Assembly (NCBI GenBank): GCA_964467925.1
Contig: CAYXSX010000001.1
Location: 628,049-692,048 of the forward strand
Direction: 5' to 3'
Source of the DNA: CAYXSX01 sp964467925
Lineage (GTDB): Bacteria; Pseudomonadota; Alphaproteobacteria; Micavibrionales; Micavibrionaceae
Length of the DNA: 64,000 nt
The first letter of the stretch is position 1, and each line of letters begins with the position of its first letter. Below, one piece after another: positions 8,175-15,243 of the stretch. Made by a program: the position numbers and the translations under genes. The notes beneath the pieces are model-generated. The model was given only the letters and a program-made list of their open reading frames with translations, was not told the DNA's origin and searched no databases.

Positions 8175-8450
8175 TTACTTAAAATACAGTTCCGCCGCCT
8201 CTATTATTCCTGCCGCAAGAACGGAGCTAGCTAAGGCACCTGCAACAATCCCTCTCCTCGTTCTAGAACTGATTATGACAGGGGCTCCAATCGGATTTGG
8301 TAAAAATCCAATAGAAGCCAATAGGGAAAGCGTGGCTCCGGGAACCAGTCCCCAATAAGGCTCGCCTGCCGCTATTCCAAACATAGCACCTAGAGTCGGA
8401 GGAGTGACACCGACTGCAAAACTTTGCAGATCTCCTTTGGTAATTTTCAT
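8175..8450 (-). CDS. Small hydrophobic membrane protein in the island, unknown function
   Basis: A 91-residue protein starting MKITKGDLQSFAVG, with AAGGA eight bases before ATG 8450. The frame stays open to 8507, but the upstream part runs through the promoter-like dyad 8473-8498 and is unlikely to be coding. Two or three hydrophobic segments are visible: about 12-28 (VTPPTLGAMFGIAAG), 35-52 (LVPGATLSLLASIGFLP) and 65-85 (RGIVAGALASSVLAAGIIEAA). Glycine and alanine content is high, and base composition differs from the neighbouring kinase and pilin genes. No family was recognised; the context suggests horizontally acquired cargo. Confidence 0.6.
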   Translation of the reverse strand: MKITKGDLQSFAVGVTPPTLGAMFGIAAGEPYWGLVPGATLSLLASIGFLPNPIGAPVIISSRTRRGIVAGALASSVLAAGIIEAAELYFK

Positions 8451-8472
8451 ATAAAACATCCTTTTTGATTTT

Positions 8473-8498
8473 TTGACATAAAATAAAACGAATGTCAA
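8473..8498 (-). promoter_or_regulatory. Promoter-like dyad before the island gene
   Basis: A perfect 7-base inverted repeat, TTGACAT...ATGTCAA, separated by 12 AT-rich bases, lies 23-48 bases upstream of ATG 8450. TTGACA is a perfect -35 hexamer in either orientation, and the palindrome could be an operator. No strong -10 is seen at 17 bases. Confidence 0.35.
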
Positions 8499-8602
8499 TT
8501 TTTTCATCTAACGGAATCAGGGGGCTAGTTTTACGCGGCGACTGTGCGTTGGATTCTGTATTTTATGTTTTTGCAATCACGGTCAATAATTACAAAAACA
8601 CG

Positions 8603-8638
8603 CCGCGCCAGCGCGGAGATCAAGGCGTTAAAGGTTTA
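8603..8638 (+). repeat. Second copy of the hybrid-kinase 3' end
   Basis: Thirty-six bases matching 8015-8050, which encode the kinase C terminus ASAEIKALKV. There are two mismatches within the repeat, and the next base makes the stop TAA instead of TAG. All three differences are silent at the protein level (GAA/GAG, TTG/TTA, TAG/TAA). That is the pattern of two alleles that diverged under selection for coding, not of random decay of a copied fragment. Confidence 0.85.
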
Positions 8639-8650
8639 ATCTTAGAGTAC

Positions 8651-9391
8651 TTAGGGACAGCTAGCGGCGGTTTCATCGCCATCCGTATCGCCATTATATT
8701 CGGCGCTGGGGTTGGCGATCATCCAGACACGGAAACACACATTGCCAGCAGGGCAAACTGTTTCGGCCGTTCCGGCGCTGTCCAGATCGACATTACCGCT
8801 GCGCGCATCCACCACATCAGACTCGCATTCACCGTATCGTTCATCCAGCTTTTCGAGAGAGGAAAGAATAAAGGCGTCGCTTTTGCTGGTGCGGGTCCAG
8901 AAATACACGCCGTCCGTACCATTATAATATTCCCAGTCTTCGAACAGATCCGGCTTGGGCGGCATGAACTTGCCCGAAGCGCCGGAGAAAATCTTCACAT
9001 GATTATTATCGTCGCCCGGATTGCCGGGGCAGCGTATATCACGGACCAGCCGTCCGGCTGTGGGGCCGTCCGTCGCCCCGGTAAAATGTGTAGAATTGGG
9101 CTTTAACGGATAATTCGTGCGTGCGCCCGCATCAGTCGTGGAGCCGCTGTTGATCGTATTATCGCCCCCTGGATACGCCAGAACGCATTCCTGAATGGCA
9201 GAGCGGATAATGTCCGCCTGACCCTGCACCGCCGTAACGGTTTTGAACGTATTCTGGGAGGATGTTTGCTGGCTGGAGGGTTCCATGAACGAAACCGTCA
9301 GAGCCGCCAAAAGAGCAATGGCGATCAGGATGTAAACAAGAGCAGAACCGCGTTCCGCGCGTCTGTTCTTAAAATGTTCCGCGTGAAACAT
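8651..9391 (-). CDS. Pilin-like secreted protein with prepilin leader
   Basis: A 246-residue protein with a short basic leader ending RRAERG, then the hydrophobic segment SALVYILIAIALLAALTVSF, which has the layout of a type IV prepilin (cleavage after Gly by an A24 peptidase). The residue at +5 is Tyr, not Glu. The globular part has several Cys (QECVLAY, DIRCPG, GECESD, TVCPAGNVCF, ASCP) that could form disulfides, and a Gly/Asp/Asn-rich surface (DGDETAASCP). ATG 9391 has a GGGGG run six bases upstream; a longer frame from TTG 9433 overlaps the preceding gene. Last gene of the pilus locus. It could be a minor pilin or a tip protein. Confidence 0.75.
   Translation of the reverse strand: MFHAEHFKNRRAERGSALVYILIAIALLAALTVSFMEPSSQQTSSQNTFKTVTAVQGQADIIRSAIQECVLAYPGGDNTINSGSTTDAGARTNYPLKPNSTHFTGATDGPTAGRLVRDIRCPGNPGDDNNHVKIFSGASGKFMPPKPDLFEDWEYYNGTDGVYFWTRTSKSDAFILSSLEKLDERYGECESDVVDARSGNVDLDSAGTAETVCPAGNVCFRVWMIANPSAEYNGDTDGDETAASCP
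9375..9390. promoter_or_regulatory. parS-like palindrome at the start of the pilin-like gene
   Basis: On the minus strand, TGTTTCACGCGGAACA matches the bacterial chromosomal parS consensus TGTTTCACGTGAAACA at 14 of 16 positions. It overlaps the first codons of the 8651-9391 gene. A better match (15/16) lies at 40685-40700. ParB binding is unproven. Confidence 0.3.
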
Positions 9392-9422
9392 ATGGTGCCC
9401 CCAAAGAAACAGAACGATTTCC

Positions 9423-10178
9423 CTATCTTTCAACTATTACGTGATAGTAAACAAACTCACCAGATGCTGTATTACGGAAGCATCCATAAGGCTGCCCGTC
9501 CAAATCGGCCATGTTGGTACCCGCCGCACCGCCAGTCCCGATCACAATCTCACTGGCCGGAATTTTGGTCGCGTTGTCCATCATTCTCATATAACCGGGT
9601 GTGCCCGGATCAACCCCGGCGACAGTAGCCGTCACGATCGGCGTATTTGCAATCCCAAGCTCCTGATTGATACGGTTGCAGATAGATTCTTTAACCCCGG
9701 GAAGGAAAGCAATAATATCGTTGCCTGCTGCGTTGGTCGCCGTTGAAACACCGATATTAACAACCTCAAAGTCGCCGTTGAAAGTCCACGTCCCTTGCTG
9801 CGCGTCCGCCATTACATCGGGCGGAATTGTCGCATAGGTGGCGCCGCCCCCGTCAGGGTGGAACACGCCGAAACCTTTCGCACCCCCGCCTGAATCGCTC
9901 AAATTGGCAAAATCGGAGGGCGGGTTGAACTCAAGGTCGGTCACCTGCGCGCCGCCGATGATCATACGAACGATAGAGGTGCGAACTGCTGCGGGGTATT
10001 GTGTAATTTGAGCGGAGGAAATAAGGTTTGTCTCGCTACTCGCATCGCCGCCGCCGGACCGTGATGATGATGTAACGGCGTAAGAAAGCGCCGCAAACAA
10101 CGCCACGGCAATAAGGATCAGGAAAAGCACGTTTCCGCGCTCACCCTGGCGATTTAAGAATTTATTCCTTTTATGCAT
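9423..10178 (-). CDS. Pilin-like secreted protein with prepilin leader, likely the more abundant one
   Basis: A 251-residue protein with leader MHKRNKFLNRQGERG and mature N terminus NVLFLILIAVALFAALSYAV, followed by a Ser/Gly-rich stretch (TSSSRSGGGDASSE) and a globular domain with two Cys (ESICNRI, PYGCFRN). The layout fits a type IV prepilin cleaved after Gly, with Leu at +5 where most pilins have Glu. It has its own TATAAT about 27 bases upstream, suggesting strong separate transcription, as expected for a structural subunit. A longer globular domain than classical type IVa pilins agrees with type IVb pilins or pseudopilins. The second pilin-like gene follows 31 bases later. Confidence 0.78.
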   Translation of the reverse strand: MHKRNKFLNRQGERGNVLFLILIAVALFAALSYAVTSSSRSGGGDASSETNLISSAQITQYPAAVRTSIVRMIIGGAQVTDLEFNPPSDFANLSDSGGGAKGFGVFHPDGGGATYATIPPDVMADAQQGTWTFNGDFEVVNIGVSTATNAAGNDIIAFLPGVKESICNRINQELGIANTPIVTATVAGVDPGTPGYMRMMDNATKIPASEIVIGTGGAAGTNMADLDGQPYGCFRNTASGEFVYYHVIVER

Positions 10179-10204
10179 ACCGACTTCACTCCAATGTTAA
10201 TATT

Positions 10205-10210
10205 ATTATA
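10205..10210 (-). promoter_or_regulatory. Promoter -10 box upstream of the first pilin-like gene
   Basis: A perfect TATAAT on the minus strand, in the context TGATATAAT, lies in an AT-rich gap 27 bases before ATG 10178. A perfect inverted repeat GTTAA-N8-TTAAC lies just upstream (10222-10239); it resembles a CtrA site but has one spacer base too many. No good -35 is visible. The same TGATATAAT occurs before the ASH-PilP gene at 17031-17039. Confidence 0.4.
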
Positions 10211-10234
10211 TCATAAATTTCGTTAAATTTACCC

Positions 10235-10774
10235 TTAACTTGCTTTATCCACTGATACTTTATTAATTTTAAGCACAGCCGATAAAGGAACACGAGAACA
10301 CTCTCTACCTACACATAAATTATCAATACTCACCCTCCAGCCAGAGCCCCCGTTCTGGATATGCCCTATCGCCTCGCGGAACTGACCGAAAGCTGCGGTA
10401 GTACTGCCAGAAATGTTGATGGCTGGCCCGCTAGCCGTAATTTCCAGTCCAGAATAACCCGTATTTATCCTATCGGCAAAGGTTTTAACAGCCCCCGCAT
10501 CAACCGGAACATCGCGGATTACGGGCACTTCCGGCTTAAGTGCCTGCGCCTCATGAAATGTGGCGCGCATTTCGGTCAGTTTTTGAAGCTGCACCGTTGC
10601 GTACAAACCGCCCGCCCCTGCAGCAGCCCAGACCACGCCGGCAATGGCCAGCATGGTTTGTCCGGCATTTTGCGGCATTTTTTCAAGGAAAGAGTTCAGA
10701 TCTTCCGCAGCCTTTGGATCTGCATATTTTTTAAGAGACCGCCAATCGAAAGATTTTAATGATTTCAAGTCCAT
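10235..10774 (-). CDS. Single-pass inner-membrane pilus assembly protein, PilO/GspM-like layout
   Basis: A 179-residue protein with a short cytoplasmic N terminus, one membrane helix (about 40-61, TMLAIAGVVWAAAGAGGLYA), a short coiled segment, and a periplasmic domain of about 110 residues with one Cys pair (LCVGREC). This is the topology of alignment-complex proteins such as PilO or GspM, which link the cytoplasmic platform to the secretin through ferredoxin-like folds. Assignment rests on topology and position, nine bases after the larger assembly protein. No motif proves the fold. Confidence 0.65.
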   Translation of the reverse strand: MDLKSLKSFDWRSLKKYADPKAAEDLNSFLEKMPQNAGQTMLAIAGVVWAAAGAGGLYATVQLQKLTEMRATFHEAQALKPEVPVIRDVPVDAGAVKTFADRINTGYSGLEITASGPAINISGSTTAAFGQFREAIGHIQNGGSGWRVSIDNLCVGRECSRVPLSAVLKINKVSVDKAS

Positions 10775-10783
10775 AGCATATAC

Positions 10784-11800
10784 CTACCTGTTCGATTTCA
10801 CGCGCACGCGGCCATCTTTTTCCAGCCCTTGCGGCGTTCCGTAATCCTGCGCGAAGGCCGGAGGGATCAACGCTTCCCACTCCACGCCACCGCCCTTAAC
10901 CTCATATCGGATTAAGGTGCCATCAACTTTTGCAAGAGAATCAAGGAGTTCCTGTATCCTGACCATATGCCGGATCGTATCGCTCTGCATGGCGTTATAG
11001 GCTTTTAACATCAATTCCGTCGTCGCCTGGTCCGTTTGCTGGCGCACCTGCCCCAGATTGCGCTCAATCAGATTAATGCTGATGTAGTTGTAGAACAAGA
11101 CCGCCGCGATGATGAGATTAACCAGAAACCCGGTCAGAACAAACATACGCACAGTTGCGCGCGCCAATTTCTCGGTTTTCAGGTTGCGATTACGCCACGG
11201 CACGATGGTCGCAATATCAGGATTAATGGTTACGAAGTTGGCGTCCATGCTCTGAACGCGTGGCAAAATCGTACGCGACGCACCCAAAAACACTTGCATA
11301 CGGCCCGTTTCAGGGTCCCAGCGCAGGGCAGAAGCCAAACCTTCCTGTTCATATAAATAAACCGTTTCCCTGTCCCAGTATTCGCTATTCCCCGGCAGGG
11401 CGGCGGCCAGCGGGCACCAACTGTCAGGGTTGGAGGCAAGCGCAGTAGAAGGACAAGCCAAATACCAGACGCGCCCCTCATCCACCGAATAACAGAAATG
11501 GATCTTCTCCGTTCCGCAAGACTGCGCCGCAGCGTTCCATACCGCCTCTTCCTCAGTGCCAGGAATATGCGGGATCACACCGCCGACGAGTTCCTGCGGC
11601 AAGAAGGGCTGTAAATTTCCGATAAAAGCGCGCTGTTCACCAGCTAGATAGTCGGCCACGCCGGGTTTGGGACGAGGCGGGGCGCCCGATTTGCCGCGGG
11701 CACGCGGGGCGCGCATGGGGCTACGTGGAGCAGCGGGAGCCGCTTCACCACGCCCCAAAGCAGGAGCTTTTTCGGTATCGTTTGTAGTATCTTCGACCAA
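10784..11800 (-). CDS. Pilus assembly protein with cytoplasmic domain, one TM helix and periplasmic coiled coil (PilN/GspL or R64 PilO layout)
   Basis: A 338-residue protein. Residues 1-48 are Ala/Pro/Arg-rich and probably disordered. Residues about 50-210 form a cytoplasmic domain with several Cys (AAQSCG, HFCYSV, LACPST, SWCPLA). One membrane helix spans about 219-241, followed by a polar helical region (NLGQVRQQTDQATTELMLKA...) and a small periplasmic domain. This bitopic layout is that of GspL/PilN-type proteins or PilO of IncI type IVb pili, which dock the ATPase and reach into the periplasm. Located directly between the GspF-like and PilO/GspM-like genes, matching the order of such operons. 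Homology is inferred from topology and synteny only. Confidence 0.65.
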   Translation of the reverse strand: MVEDTTNDTEKAPALGRGEAAPAAPRSPMRAPRARGKSGAPPRPKPGVADYLAGEQRAFIGNLQPFLPQELVGGVIPHIPGTEEEAVWNAAAQSCGTEKIHFCYSVDEGRVWYLACPSTALASNPDSWCPLAAALPGNSEYWDRETVYLYEQEGLASALRWDPETGRMQVFLGASRTILPRVQSMDANFVTINPDIATIVPWRNRNLKTEKLARATVRMFVLTGFLVNLIIAAVLFYNYISINLIERNLGQVRQQTDQATTELMLKAYNAMQSDTIRHMVRIQELLDSLAKVDGTLIRYEVKGGGVEWEALIPPAFAQDYGTPQGLEKDGRVRVKSNR

Positions 11801-11854
11801 GGCGAACGCCCCTTACATTGCAGAATGGCCGTAAAAGCAACGCCTTTACGGGTA

Positions 11855-13075
11855 TTACATGGCCCCTTGCATCAAGCCGCCCATCATCGAGTCCATGCTC
11901 ATATTCATGACGGTCAACGCGTAAATCGCGCTTCCGAATGCGAGGGCCAAAAAGACGCCGGTGAGCGCGAAAGCCAGCCATACAATCATAGAGTGTTTGG
12001 TTTTAGAGGCTGCCGCGCGCATCTCGGCAATTGACTCCATTACTGTAGCAACTTGGTCGAGGTCAGACAAGCTTGCGAGCTCGAGACGCTCACTTCGTGT
12101 CAGCGGCGCGCGGTCAAGCGCGGAACCCAGAGACACCCCGCGTCCCAGATCCTGCATGGACTCTTCCCAATATATACGCACATCGGGCGAGGAAGAAGCT
12201 TCGGCAGATTGTTCCAGCGTATCGTTAATCGGCACGTTCCCGCGCAGCATTCGTGCCGCCGCAGACATGGAGTCGGTAAAGGCGAGGTCGCGTAAATAAG
12301 CGCCGATCAGCGGAATAGAGCGAACCACACGGGCGGTGGGCCAGTCTTTTTTACCGCGGTTGATCCAGAAAGAGGCCACGCACCAGCCCATGAAAGCGCC
12401 CGTGCCGACCGCGATCCAGATCAGCAAGTCCCACGTCAGGGAAAGTCCGCCCACCACGCGGGTGAATTTTTCAAGCTCGTTGGGATCGGATGGCGGGTTA
12501 TCACGGAACCAGCCGATCACCATGTCTTTCCCCGCCCAGAGGGAGGACACGATAGAGAACACGTCGAAGGCCAGCCAACCCATCGTGCCCATGATCGCGC
12601 GGCTGTTTTTCTTTTTCTGTGTAATGGAATGAATGGCGTGTGGAATACCCTCCACCAGCCTGTTGGCGCGTTCGGAACCTGCTAGAATGGCGAGCGTGCC
12701 GTGATCGAACAAATTTAGCGCCTTAAGCGCGTCAATCACGCCAAGACCGCGGGCAAGGGCCTCGCGCGCAGGCGCCAAAATATTTTGCCGCCGCGGGTTG
12801 GTTTCGGCCTGAATAATATTCCAGAGCGCCACACCGGGGGAAGAAGCAGTCGAGCGGAACTGGATACCGCGCAAAAGCTGCACCTGCCACCATGTGGAGC
12901 GCGCCAAAAGCCGTTCGAGCGCGGAACGCTGGTGCGGCCGGATGGCCAGCGCGTATCCGCCGCGCTTGGAAATCGCATTACGCACATCGTCCTGTGTCGG
13001 AAGGTAAAAGGATTCCGTGACCTTTTTCGGCCCAGATGTTGTTTCATACGCTATTTCGGCAACCCATTGCTGCAT
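11855..13075 (-). CDS. GspF/PilC-family inner-membrane platform protein
   Basis: Polytopic platform protein around which pilins are polymerised by the assembly ATPase. The 406 residues show the duplicated T2SSF domain plan: a cytoplasmic helical domain (about 75-155, with LARGLGVIDALKAL and LAILAGSERANRLVEGI), membrane helices at about 161-180 and 212-237, a second helical domain (about 265-355, with the GVSLGSALDR and ELASLSDLDQVATVMESIAEM motifs), and a final helix at 363-390. An extra N-terminal domain (1-60) resembles the start of T2SS/T4P PilC proteins. It is followed by the PilN-like gene and separated from the ATPase gene by 387 bases. Confidence 0.85.
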   Translation of the reverse strand: MQQWVAEIAYETTSGPKKVTESFYLPTQDDVRNAISKRGGYALAIRPHQRSALERLLARSTWWQVQLLRGIQFRSTASSPGVALWNIIQAETNPRRQNILAPAREALARGLGVIDALKALNLFDHGTLAILAGSERANRLVEGIPHAIHSITQKKKNSRAIMGTMGWLAFDVFSIVSSLWAGKDMVIGWFRDNPPSDPNELEKFTRVVGGLSLTWDLLIWIAVGTGAFMGWCVASFWINRGKKDWPTARVVRSIPLIGAYLRDLAFTDSMSAAARMLRGNVPINDTLEQSAEASSSPDVRIYWEESMQDLGRGVSLGSALDRAPLTRSERLELASLSDLDQVATVMESIAEMRAAASKTKHSMIVWLAFALTGVFLALAFGSAIYALTVMNMSMDSMMGGLMQGAM

Positions 13076-13165
13076 GCTTTATCATATCATTATATAATTG
13101 TTTGGATAAATTCTTTTCCTTACAGAATGCGCAAGACATTCTTTATGCAATTACAAGGTAAAACC

Positions 13166-13315
13166 ATGAAAATATCAAAAGAAAAACTATTTAATTTTAT
13201 ATTAATCTTAGCGATTCTTGCTGTGTTAGGGTCTGGAATCTTTGATCTTGTTCTTGATCTCTGGGGTGCTTTAAAAGCGTATCACCAAAGCCCCTCTATT
13301 CAGAGCGACTCTTGA
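13166..13315 (+). CDS. Possible 49-residue membrane peptide, antisense in the pilus locus gap
   Basis: A short frame starting MKISKEKLFNFILILAIL, with AAGGT seven bases before the ATG. The hydrophobic stretch at residues 8-32 could be a single membrane helix, and the tail is polar (AYHQSPSIQSDS). It is the only plausible coding content in the 387-base gap between the GspF- and GspE-like genes, and it runs opposite to them. AT-rich codon use differs from its neighbours. It could be a small toxin-like or regulatory peptide, or chance. Confidence 0.35.
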   Translation: MKISKEKLFNFILILAILAVLGSGIFDLVLDLWGALKAYHQSPSIQSDS

Positions 13316-13346
13316 CCAGCTTATCATAAAATTGATTGACCCCCCT

Positions 13347-13426
13347 GTCATTCCGGCGAATGCCGGAATCCATTTCTCAAAACGCGCCAAGCGGATGACT
13401 GGATCCCGGGACAAGCCCGGGATGAC
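13347..13426. repeat. Dispersed palindromic repeat, long (80 bp) version
   Basis: An 80-base unit, GTCATTCCGGCG...GGGATGAC, identical to 21001-21080 at 76 of 80 positions. It has two hairpins (CATTCCGGC/GCCGGAATC and GGATCCCGGG/CCCGGGATG) joined by a conserved middle containing CGCGCCAAGCGGATGA. It lies inside the pilus locus between the GspF- and GspE-like genes, so it could act on transcription or mRNA stability there. Confidence 0.9.
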
Positions 13427-13462
13427 AGAAAGTAAAAAAACCTCTATGGCATGTGTGACAAA

Positions 13463-15235
13463 TTAATCTTCGATATAAGATAATGCCGCTTTGGGGTCGA
13501 CGAGACCGGATGTTACAAGATCGATCAACCCTTCGCGGCGGGTATGGACGATCACGCCCTCCTCGCTCAACACATTGTTCACGTTGCCGATCAGCGCTTC
13601 GTAAATACCGTTACGCTGCGCCGGACCAAGCGTAATCAAAAGCGCATCAAGCAGAAGGGTACGACCGGAAATACCGGTACGGTTGCAAAGATCGCAACCC
13701 GAAGTGTTATGACGGCGGATGGGCGTTTCCTCGTCCAGATCAAAAGTTTGCAGTTCATGTTCTTGCAATACATTGCCCGCTCTTTCCTGATGGGCGCAGC
13801 CCTGACAAAGCGTACGGACAAGACGCTGGTTCAGGATAGCGCGCACCTGCTGCGCCAGTGTGAAAGTGGAAGAACGTTCACGCTCATGCGGCATGAGGGA
13901 ACGTAGACGCTCGAAGGTCTGGAGCGCCGTATCGGCGTGAATGGTAGAGATCACAGTGTGGCCGGATTCTGCGGCGCGCAAGGACGTTTCAACCGTGTCG
14001 GCATCACGCATCTCCCCGATGATAATGTAGTCGGGGTCGTGACGCATCGCGGCGCGAATGAGATCGGCGAAAGAGCCGCCGGGCATGCCGGGCCTTACCT
14101 GCCACTGCGTAGCGTAGCGCAGTTCGTATTCGATCGGGTCTTCGATAGTCAGAACGTGACGGCGGCGGCGGTCGATTTGCTGCACGCATGCATAAAGCGT
14201 GGTGGTTTTACCGGAACCTGTCGGGCCGGAGAGAAGAATAAGCCCCCCACCCCCCTTGATCTCGGGAGCAAGAAGACGGGCGAGTTGGTTGCCCACATCT
14301 TCGTGGCGGCGGAAAAGCTCGTCGAAACCTTTCAGCGCGGCGCGGTCGAGCAGACGCAGCGTAAGCTTTTCGCCGTCCTGCGCCTGGGGCCCCGCGGCCA
14401 CACGAACGTCGATGGAACGGCCCTGCCAGATAAAGCCGAAACGACCGTCCTTGGGCGTTACGCGGTCCCCGAAGTTAAGGCCTGCATCACGTTTGATCAG
14501 CGTGGTAAGACGCGCCATGGCGTCATTGGGCAAAAGGTGCATCGGGATCAGGTCACCGTCGATACGGTACTGGATCCAGTTCGGCGTTTCGGGGTTGTTA
14601 TCCTGGAGCAGGTGAATATCGGAAGCGCGCATCTGAAGCGCCTCGGCCAGCATATCGCGCTGGAACTGATTGAGCAGAAGACCGTTATCCGTATCTCCAA
14701 GCCAGAGCGAGAGGGTCTTTTCGCAGCGGTCAGCAGAGAGATCATGAACGCTACGTAGCGTATCGATAAGCTCTTTCCGGTCCCAGACCTCGATCTCGAT
14801 GCGCTCGACGTGGAAACCGCTTCGGTTGGCTGTGGAGCGCAGGCTTTCAACTTGCCGCTCGTTCAGATCATGCAGGGGGGCGATGCGCAAGACCGAGTTA
14901 CGCAAGCCGATCAGGTGAATGGAAAGCGGCAGCCATGATTGCACTGGCAAAACGGCGCGAAGCTGGTCCCCGGTGGCGCGGTCCTTGACCGCTTCGTCCT
15001 CGGTAACTTCGGAAGGTGCGATCGCACCCGCCATATCCAGAAGCTGTTCGGTGGAACGGGTCATCCCCTGTTCCAGCATCAGCGCGCGTTCGCGCTGGAC
15101 CATATCGAGATAACGCTCACGCCCCTCGCTGGATTTCAGACGGCGCTGGTCTTTATTGAACTGGTTAATCTTCGCCTGCGTCTTGTCCTTGGCGGCGGCG
15201 ATCTGTTCTTCCTCGGGGGTCATATCGTCAGTCAT
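13463..15235 (-). CDS. GspE/PilB-family pilus assembly ATPase
   Basis: Cytoplasmic hexameric ATPase that powers pilin extraction and polymerisation. Of 590 residues, the first 180 or so are a variable N-terminal region with a predicted coiled coil (15-60). The core has SDIHLL (205-210), Walker A GPTGSGKT (337-344), the Asp box IEDPIEY (364-370), Walker B IIIGEMRD (403-410) and the His box HTVISTIHADT. A C-terminal zinc-type tetracysteine is present (LCQGC...CDLCNRTG), as in GspE/PilB but not in PilT. It starts eight bases after the ASH-PilP gene, so the two are coupled. The Glu of Walker B is present, so it should be active. Confidence 0.92.
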   Translation of the reverse strand: MTDDMTPEEEQIAAAKDKTQAKINQFNKDQRRLKSSEGRERYLDMVQRERALMLEQGMTRSTEQLLDMAGAIAPSEVTEDEAVKDRATGDQLRAVLPVQSWLPLSIHLIGLRNSVLRIAPLHDLNERQVESLRSTANRSGFHVERIEIEVWDRKELIDTLRSVHDLSADRCEKTLSLWLGDTDNGLLLNQFQRDMLAEALQMRASDIHLLQDNNPETPNWIQYRIDGDLIPMHLLPNDAMARLTTLIKRDAGLNFGDRVTPKDGRFGFIWQGRSIDVRVAAGPQAQDGEKLTLRLLDRAALKGFDELFRRHEDVGNQLARLLAPEIKGGGGLILLSGPTGSGKTTTLYACVQQIDRRRRHVLTIEDPIEYELRYATQWQVRPGMPGGSFADLIRAAMRHDPDYIIIGEMRDADTVETSLRAAESGHTVISTIHADTALQTFERLRSLMPHERERSSTFTLAQQVRAILNQRLVRTLCQGCAHQERAGNVLQEHELQTFDLDEETPIRRHNTSGCDLCNRTGISGRTLLLDALLITLGPAQRNGIYEALIGNVNNVLSEEGVIVHTRREGLIDLVTSGLVDPKAALSYIED

Positions 15236-15243
15236 GGCCCCGC

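Larger units (their letters stand above)
8052..8602. other. Small inserted island bracketed by copies of the kinase 3' end
   Basis: Roughly 550 bases, visibly more AT-rich than the flanks, lie between the true 3' end of the kinase (8015-8050) and a second copy of the same 36 bases (8603-8638). The only gene seen inside is the small membrane protein 8175-8450 with its own promoter-like dyad. No integrase or transposase is present. The arrangement is what an integrated or recombined segment with a target-gene tail at each side would leave; a decayed tandem duplication is the alternative. Confidence 0.55.

Noticed and set aside
8052..8602. Insertion sequence
   Set aside because: No transposase, no terminal inverted repeats; direct repeats are a gene 3' end, so it is called only an island.
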